This document shows positions 59,854 through 64,000 of a DNA stretch of 64,000 nucleotides, piece after piece; the stretch's first letter is position 1; every line of letters starts with the position of its first letter. Source of the DNA: an uncultured Eubacteriales bacterium (GTDB lineage Bacteria > Bacillota > Clostridia > Christensenellales > Aristaeellaceae); the NCBI GenBank assembly GCA_900318145.1, contig ONJM01000001.1, positions 62,001-126,000 of the forward strand. The letters are read 5' to 3'. The translations under genes were made by a program, and so were the position numbers. A model generated the notes under the pieces. The model was not told where the DNA came from, did not search any database, and saw only the letters and a list, made by a program, of their open reading frames with translations.

Positions 59854-59915
59854 GTTTCCGGAAACGGTGTTTCCCGCCTGGTTCGGGGAAACACTGTTTG
59901 CGGAAACCGTGTTTC
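59854..59915 (+). repeat. Cluster of GGAAAC/GTTTCC units
   Basis: A 12-bp palindrome GTTTCCGGAAAC at 59854-59865 and three imperfect direct copies GGAAACNNTGTTT(C/G) at 59860, 59887 and 59902. The units can pair with each other (59867-59875 with 59886-59894). It lies between mglB and mglA, just upstream of the mglA ribosome site. Confidence 0.55.
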
Positions 59916-59945
59916 AAATTTATAAGAAAAGTGGTGATACTGCGT

Positions 59946-61484
59946 ATGTCCGAGAACCGGGAAGCCGGAAAGGGTACTCCGTTCCTGCTTGAAATGCTGG
60001 ATATCGACAAATCTTTTCCCGGCGTAAAAGCACTGGACCACGCAAGGCTTCAGCTCAGGGCGGGTACAGTGCATGCGCTGATGGGGGAGAACGGTGCCGG
60101 AAAATCCACGCTGATGAAATGCCTGTTCGGTATTTACACACGGGATACGGGAACTGTCCTGATGAACGGGCAGCCGGTCAAGTTTTCCAATCCGAGGGAA
60201 GCGCTGGACAACGGCGTGGCGATGGTGCACCAGGAGCTGAACCAGGTGCTGCGACGCAGCGTGATGGAGAACGTCTGGCTCGGGCGTTTTCCTGTGACAA
60301 AGCTCGGACTGGTGGACTCGAGGAAAATGTACTCGGAAACCAAGGCCGTTTTTGAACGGCTTGGGATTGACGTGGATCCGAAGCAGATCATCGGCACCCT
60401 GTCCGTCTCCAAGCGGCAGATGGTGGAGATCGCCAAGGCTGTTTCCTACAACGCGAAAATTGTCGTGCTGGATGAGCCGACCAGTTCCCTGACAGAGGAC
60501 GAGGTGGACCATCTTTTCTCCATCATGAACCGGCTGACAGCGGAAGGTGTCGGGATCATTTATATCAGCCACAAGATGGATGAAATTCTGCGCATTTCCG
60601 ATGACGTCACCATCATGCGGGACGGCAAGTGGATCGCCACAAAGCCGGCCGAGGGCCTGACCAAGGAGGAAATCATCCGGCTGATGGTGGGCCGGGAAAT
60701 GACGAACCAGTTCCCGCCGAAGCACAACGAGATCGGCGAGGTCCTGCTGGACGTGAAGAATTTCTCCGGCATGTATGAGCCGACCTGCCATGACGTCAGC
60801 TTCCAGCTGCACAAGGGCGAAGTGCTCGGTGTGGCCGGGCTGGTCGGTTCCCGCCGGACGGAGCTGCTGAATACGCTGTTCGGATATTTCACCAAGGCGG
60901 GCGGCGAAGTGTCCATGAACGGAAAGCCCATCCGGAACACAACCACAGACGAGGCACGGCGGAACGGATTTGCCCTGATTACGGAGGAACGCCGGGCGAC
61001 CGGTATCTTCGGTGAAAGCTCGATCCTGTTCAATTCCGTCATTGCCAACCTGGACGCGTACGGCAGTCCGCTGCTGAGCAGCAGGAAGATGGACAAGGAC
61101 ACGGACTGGGTCATTGATTCCATCAAGGTAAAAACGCCCAGCAAGAAGACGCTGATCAAGAGTTTGTCCGGCGGCAACCAGCAGAAGGTCATTATCGGCC
61201 GCTGGCTGCTGACAAATCCGGATGTGCTGCTGCTGGACGAACCGACGCGCGGTATTGACGTCGGCGCCAAATACGAGATTTACCAGCTGATCCTGAAGCT
61301 GGCGGAGCAGGGCAAGGGCGTTATGATGGTTTCTTCTGAAATGCCTGAGCTTCTGGGGATCTGCGACCGGATCCTGGTCATGAGCAACGGCCAGCTGGCC
61401 GGTATTGTGGAACGCGGCAAAGACTTCGGCAATATTCCCGGCGAACAGGAAACCATCATGGCTCTGGCAGCCAAGTATGTGTGA
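59946..61484 (+). CDS. mglA: Sugar ABC transporter ATPase (two ABC domains)
   Basis: A 512-residue double ATPase. The first domain has Walker [10 protein letters not shown] (about residue 47) and a divergent signature TLSVSKRQ (about 155). The second has a degenerate Walker [10 protein letters not shown] (about 297) but an intact signature LSGGNQQK (about 404) and Walker [12 protein letters not shown]. This pattern is normal for MglA/RbsA. It powers the permease downstream. Start at 59946 follows GTGGTGAT; the upstream part of the frame overlaps the repeat cluster and is rejected. Confidence 0.93.
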   Translation: MSENREAGKGTPFLLEMLDIDKSFPGVKALDHARLQLRAGTVHALMGENGAGKSTLMKCLFGIYTRDTGTVLMNGQPVKFSNPREALDNGVAMVHQELNQVLRRSVMENVWLGRFPVTKLGLVDSRKMYSETKAVFERLGIDVDPKQIIGTLSVSKRQMVEIAKAVSYNAKIVVLDEPTSSLTEDEVDHLFSIMNRLTAEGVGIIYISHKMDEILRISDDVTIMRDGKWIATKPAEGLTKEEIIRLMVGREMTNQFPPKHNEIGEVLLDVKNFSGMYEPTCHDVSFQLHKGEVLGVAGLVGSRRTELLNTLFGYFTKAGGEVSMNGKPIRNTTTDEARRNGFALITEERRATGIFGESSILFNSVIANLDAYGSPLLSSRKMDKDTDWVIDSIKVKTPSKKTLIKSLSGGNQQKVIIGRWLLTNPDVLLLDEPTRGIDVGAKYEIYQLILKLAEQGKGVMMVSSEMPELLGICDRILVMSNGQLAGIVERGKDFGNIPGEQETIMALAAKYV

Positions 61485-61498
61485 TGAGGTGAGGAAAG

Positions 61499-63172
61499 AT
61501 GAGTAAAAAGAAGATAATCAGCATCATCATGCTGGTCGTGCTGGCCGCGGGCATTGCCCTGGCTGTTTACGGCGCGACAGGCGTTGGCATCTACGACAAC
61601 GCCGCGAAAATGCTGGGCGGGGACAAAAAGGCCGCGATCGGCTATATCAAGGATCCCTCCACGCTGAAGGAGCTCAGCTCCATGAACAAGCTCGGCGCGG
61701 ACAACGTCAAGAGCTTCCTGAAGGGACTTGGCCTGGACGCTTCGAAAGTGGACGCCGCGGTGGCGGAGCGCGCCGGATATGAAGCTGCCGTAGCGGACAG
61801 CAAGGACCGGGAAAAATTCCTGGCCTACGCCCAGTCCGTGGATGAAACCGTGACGGCGGACAACCTGAACGACCTGATCAAGGACCATGAGAAGAGCGAT
61901 CCGATGCGGACGGCCATGGCCATGCAGGCGCTGGGCATTACGGACGAAGCGGAATTTGAGAAGCTGGCTTCCAACGAGGACCTGCTGGGCCTCTACCGGG
62001 AAGGCATCCCGAAGCTGTTGGAAAACAGCCGGATGACCAGCGGCGTCATCATCCAGTTTATCGGCATCGTGCTGATGGTAACCGCTTTGGCGTACTTTAT
62101 CATCCAGGCCATGGATATCAAGCCGAGGGCGAAGACCCGGGCGGCCAATCCCAAGGCAAAAAGGTTTACAACCTTCTTCCTGAATTACGCGCTGTTCATT
62201 ATCCTGGGCCTGATCCTGGTGGTCGTTTCCATTGTCCGGATTGACTTCCTGAGTATCGACAACATCCTGAACATTCTGCAGAACGCCTCCACCAAGGGTA
62301 TCCTGGCCCTGGGCTGCGCCGGCCTGATCGTTCTGGCCGGTACGGACCTGTCCATCGGGCGCGTGCTGGGCATCAGCGCCGCCGTGACGGCTTCCCTCGT
62401 GCAGTCCACCACCTATGCCAGCCGCATGTACCCGACCATGGTACAGCCCCTCGGTACGCTGGGCCTGCTGGTTCCGCTGTTCGCCTCCATCGCGGTGGCT
62501 GTGGCGTTCAGCCTGATCAACGGATTCGGCGTCGCGAAGCTGCATCTGCACGCGTTCATCGTCACGCTGGGCACGCAGCTGATCGCGTACGGCGCCAACT
62601 GCCTGTACATCGAATCCCAGCCTTCCGGAACAGCGCAGGCGCTGTCCACCTTTGACTCGAACTTCCTGAATATCGCGGCCGGCGCGATTTACATCGGGGA
62701 CGTCCGGATCCCGCTGGTGGTCATCTACTTCCTGGTGCTGGCAGCCATCGTCTGGGTGATCTGGAACAAGACCAAGCTGGGCAAGAACATGTTCGCGGTC
62801 GGCGGAAACACGGAAGCCGCGGCGGTTTCCGGCGTCAACGTGGCGAAGACCATTATGCTGGTTTACCTGCTGGCCGGTGTGCTGTACGGCATTGCCTCCT
62901 TCCTGGAAGCGGCACGTATTACAGCGGTAGGCGCGAATACAGGCCTGAACTACGAGCTGGATGCCATCAGCGCGGTTGTGGTCGGCGGCGTCAGTTTCTC
63001 CGGCGGCGTCGGTACGATCCAGGGCGTGGTCATCGGCGCGGTTATCATGCAGGCCATCGTGTACGCGCTGCAGTTCCTCGGCATCAACCCGTACATCCAG
63101 TATATCATCCGCGGCCTGATCATCATCCTGGCTGTGTCCATTGACGTACGGAAGTACATCGCGAAGAAGTAA
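61499..63172 (+). CDS. mglC: Sugar ABC permease with large extracytoplasmic N-terminal insert
   Basis: A 557-residue permease. Residues about 225-557 are a standard MglC/RbsC-type sugar permease (FLSIDNILNILQNAS, GTDLSIGRVLG, GGNTEAAAVSGVNV, VGGVSFSGGVGTIQG). In front of it are a first membrane helix (about 5-27), a helical, mostly soluble domain of about 150 residues (about 28-180), and another helix (about 183-206). Standard MglC is about 330 residues and lacks this domain. The insert should lie outside the membrane and could touch the binding protein. The core call is firm; the role of the insert is inference. Confidence 0.88.
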   Translation: MSKKKIISIIMLVVLAAGIALAVYGATGVGIYDNAAKMLGGDKKAAIGYIKDPSTLKELSSMNKLGADNVKSFLKGLGLDASKVDAAVAERAGYEAAVADSKDREKFLAYAQSVDETVTADNLNDLIKDHEKSDPMRTAMAMQALGITDEAEFEKLASNEDLLGLYREGIPKLLENSRMTSGVIIQFIGIVLMVTALAYFIIQAMDIKPRAKTRAANPKAKRFTTFFLNYALFIILGLILVVVSIVRIDFLSIDNILNILQNASTKGILALGCAGLIVLAGTDLSIGRVLGISAAVTASLVQSTTYASRMYPTMVQPLGTLGLLVPLFASIAVAVAFSLINGFGVAKLHLHAFIVTLGTQLIAYGANCLYIESQPSGTAQALSTFDSNFLNIAAGAIYIGDVRIPLVVIYFLVLAAIVWVIWNKTKLGKNMFAVGGNTEAAAVSGVNVAKTIMLVYLLAGVLYGIASFLEAARITAVGANTGLNYELDAISAVVVGGVSFSGGVGTIQGVVIGAVIMQAIVYALQFLGINPYIQYIIRGLIIILAVSIDVRKYIAKK

Positions 63173-63175
63173 GCC

Positions 63176-63403
63176 ATGAAAGATGACAGAAGCGTAAAAA
63201 ACACCCGGGCTGAAATGGAGATCGCGAAAAGGCAGTCTGAAAAGACCTTCTCAAGGGAACCGAAACAGCCGGGGCGGTATAAGGTTTATGACAAAATCAA
63301 GGATCATGTTTCTCTGAGAACGGTGGACACAGTTATTATCATTACGGCCGCGCTGATCGTGATTCTGCTGGTGGTCGGAATCGCGACGGGAAATCCGCGG
63401 TAA
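63176..63403 (+). CDS. Small single-TM protein of the mgl operon
   Basis: A 75-residue protein with a charged N-terminal half (KNTRAEMEIAKRQSEK...) and one transmembrane helix (about residues 51-70). Starts 3 bp after the mglC stop and precedes a strong terminator, so it is part of the operon. Unlike usual mgl operons. Function unknown; it may be a small accessory of the permease. Confidence 0.7.
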   Translation: MKDDRSVKNTRAEMEIAKRQSEKTFSREPKQPGRYKVYDKIKDHVSLRTVDTVIIITAALIVILLVVGIATGNPR

Positions 63404-63420
63404 TCATTCGGAAACAGCCG

Positions 63421-63475
63421 CAGGCTCTTCCTCTTCCGGGACGATTCCCCGGAAGAGGAAGAGCCTGTTTGATTT
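63421..63475 (+). terminator. Terminator of the mgl operon
   Basis: A very long 20-bp perfect stem (63421-63440 with 63448-63467), 7-base loop, then a TTTGATTTG tail. Confidence 0.9.
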
Positions 63476-63544
63476 GAACGGACCTGCGGTCCGGCGGAGG
63501 AACGCCGAAAAGAGAAACAGAACAGCATCGGAAAGGGGAAGGGC

Positions 63545-64000
63545 ATGGACAGAATCTGCGGAAGATGCGGAAAAACAGTTGAAAACAGGGATGCCGTCTT
63601 CTGTCCCTACTGCGGGGACAAGCTGCCCGCGGACAGAAGAAACAGTGAAACCACAGGCAGCAGGGAAGCGGAGGAATGGGTCCGGAAAGCGCTGGCGGCC
63701 TCCGGCATTCCTGCGCGGAAGAAGATCCTGCAGGAAGGTCTGGCGGCGTGCCCGGACAGCCCTGAAATCGAGTGGGAGCTGCTGTTCATCGGCGAGGAAG
63801 GCCCGAAGAGCCGGAAATACATCGATTTTTCGATGATCCAGAGCTGGGCGCTGGAGATTTACCGGGAGCCGGAGGCATTTGCGGAGGAACGGAAGGACGT
63901 GCTGCGGGCCAGGTTCTTTGAGGATCCGCGGCTGGTCCGGTACCTGGAACGGGCGGAGGATCCGGCGGGGAAGCAGCAGGAGTACCTGCGGCGGCTGTGC
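63545..64000 (+). CDS. Zinc-ribbon protein, partial at the right edge
   Basis: An open frame from ATG 63545 without a stop to base 64000, 152 codons so far. Residues 5-27 hold a zinc ribbon CGRC...CPYC like the zinc_ribbon_2 domain. The rest (from about residue 42) is helical and charged, rich in Glu, Arg and Trp (WVRKAL, EWELLFIGEEG), possibly tetratricopeptide-like. AAAGGGGAAGGG precedes the ATG. No function recognised. The continuation lies outside the window. Confidence 0.65.
   Translation, partial: MDRICGRCGKTVENRDAVFCPYCGDKLPADRRNSETTGSREAEEWVRKALAASGIPARKKILQEGLAACPDSPEIEWELLFIGEEGPKSRKYIDFSMIQSWALEIYREPEAFAEERKDVLRARFFEDPRLVRYLERAEDPAGKQQEYLRRLC

Noticed and set aside
1-64000. tRNA, rRNA, CRISPR arrays, insertion sequences, prophage genes
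   Set aside because: I scanned the gaps for T-arm motifs, repeats and transposase or integrase patterns and found none.

Overview
This 64 kb window is a GC-rich (roughly 57 to 60%), gene-dense chromosome segment from an anaerobic Firmicute of the class Clostridia. Strong AGGAGG ribosome-binding sites, sigma-A type promoters, Gram-positive type secreted SH3b/leucine-rich-repeat proteins, a short HisG that needs HisZ, DivIB-like FtsQ, a clpP-clpX-lon-engB cluster and a MurE with the meso-DAP signature DNPR all point that way. The style (many small secreted SH3b, CAP and BspA-like LRR proteins; high GC) resembles gut or rumen Christensenellales such as Aristaeellaceae, but that placement is an inference from gene content only. 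No rRNA, tRNA, CRISPR array, insertion sequence or prophage was recognised.

Layout. 1-1970: end of a polar amino-acid ABC transporter (binding protein, permease, ATPase). 2125-6557: secreted SH3b/LRR protein, CAP-domain/LRR protein and a small exported protein. 6709-10970 (minus): catabolic operon of an SDR dehydrogenase, a split transketolase and a beta-hydroxyacid dehydrogenase, with a GntR/FCD regulator at its end and a palindromic operator at its promoter. 11238-15018: a lysine-rich DUF6465-like protein, apt, a LexA-like XRE/S24 regulator with a small coupled partner, and envelope proteins. 15310-23391: a complete histidine biosynthesis operon hisZGDCBHAF-IE-K. 23495-28905: a peptidoglycan-binding VWA protein, a PHP phosphoesterase, a metallophosphoesterase and an unusual soluble ParB-like/BMP-binding fusion. 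29137-37835: purC, tig, clpP, clpX, lon, engB, an acidic zinc-ribbon protein behind a structured leader, and a metallophosphoesterase. 38146-47153: division/cell-wall cluster mraZ, ftsL-like, murE, mraY, murD, ftsQ-like, ftsA, ftsZ, lacking rsmH, ftsI, murF, ftsW and murG. 47279-49832: ECF sigma factor, membrane anti-sigma factor, DUF4097 protein and PspC, an envelope-stress module. 49903-58512: MscS channel, GNAT, ABC exporter, thioesterase, then birA-bioY-ltaE-msrA-ygjP-eamA. 58736-63403: galactose-type mgl ABC transporter with an extended permease and a small membrane protein. A zinc-ribbon protein runs off the right end.

Most genes are housekeeping or simple nutrition and stress functions. 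The items most worth a second look are the ParB-like/BMP fusion, the permease with a large extracytoplasmic insert, the transketolase operon of unknown substrate, an orphan promoter-terminator pair that would make a very short RNA, the structured leader at 36486-36668, lysine/alanine-rich histone-like tails on trigger factor and the DUF6465-like protein, and two classes of -35 element (TTGACA-like and TTGCAW) among the promoters.
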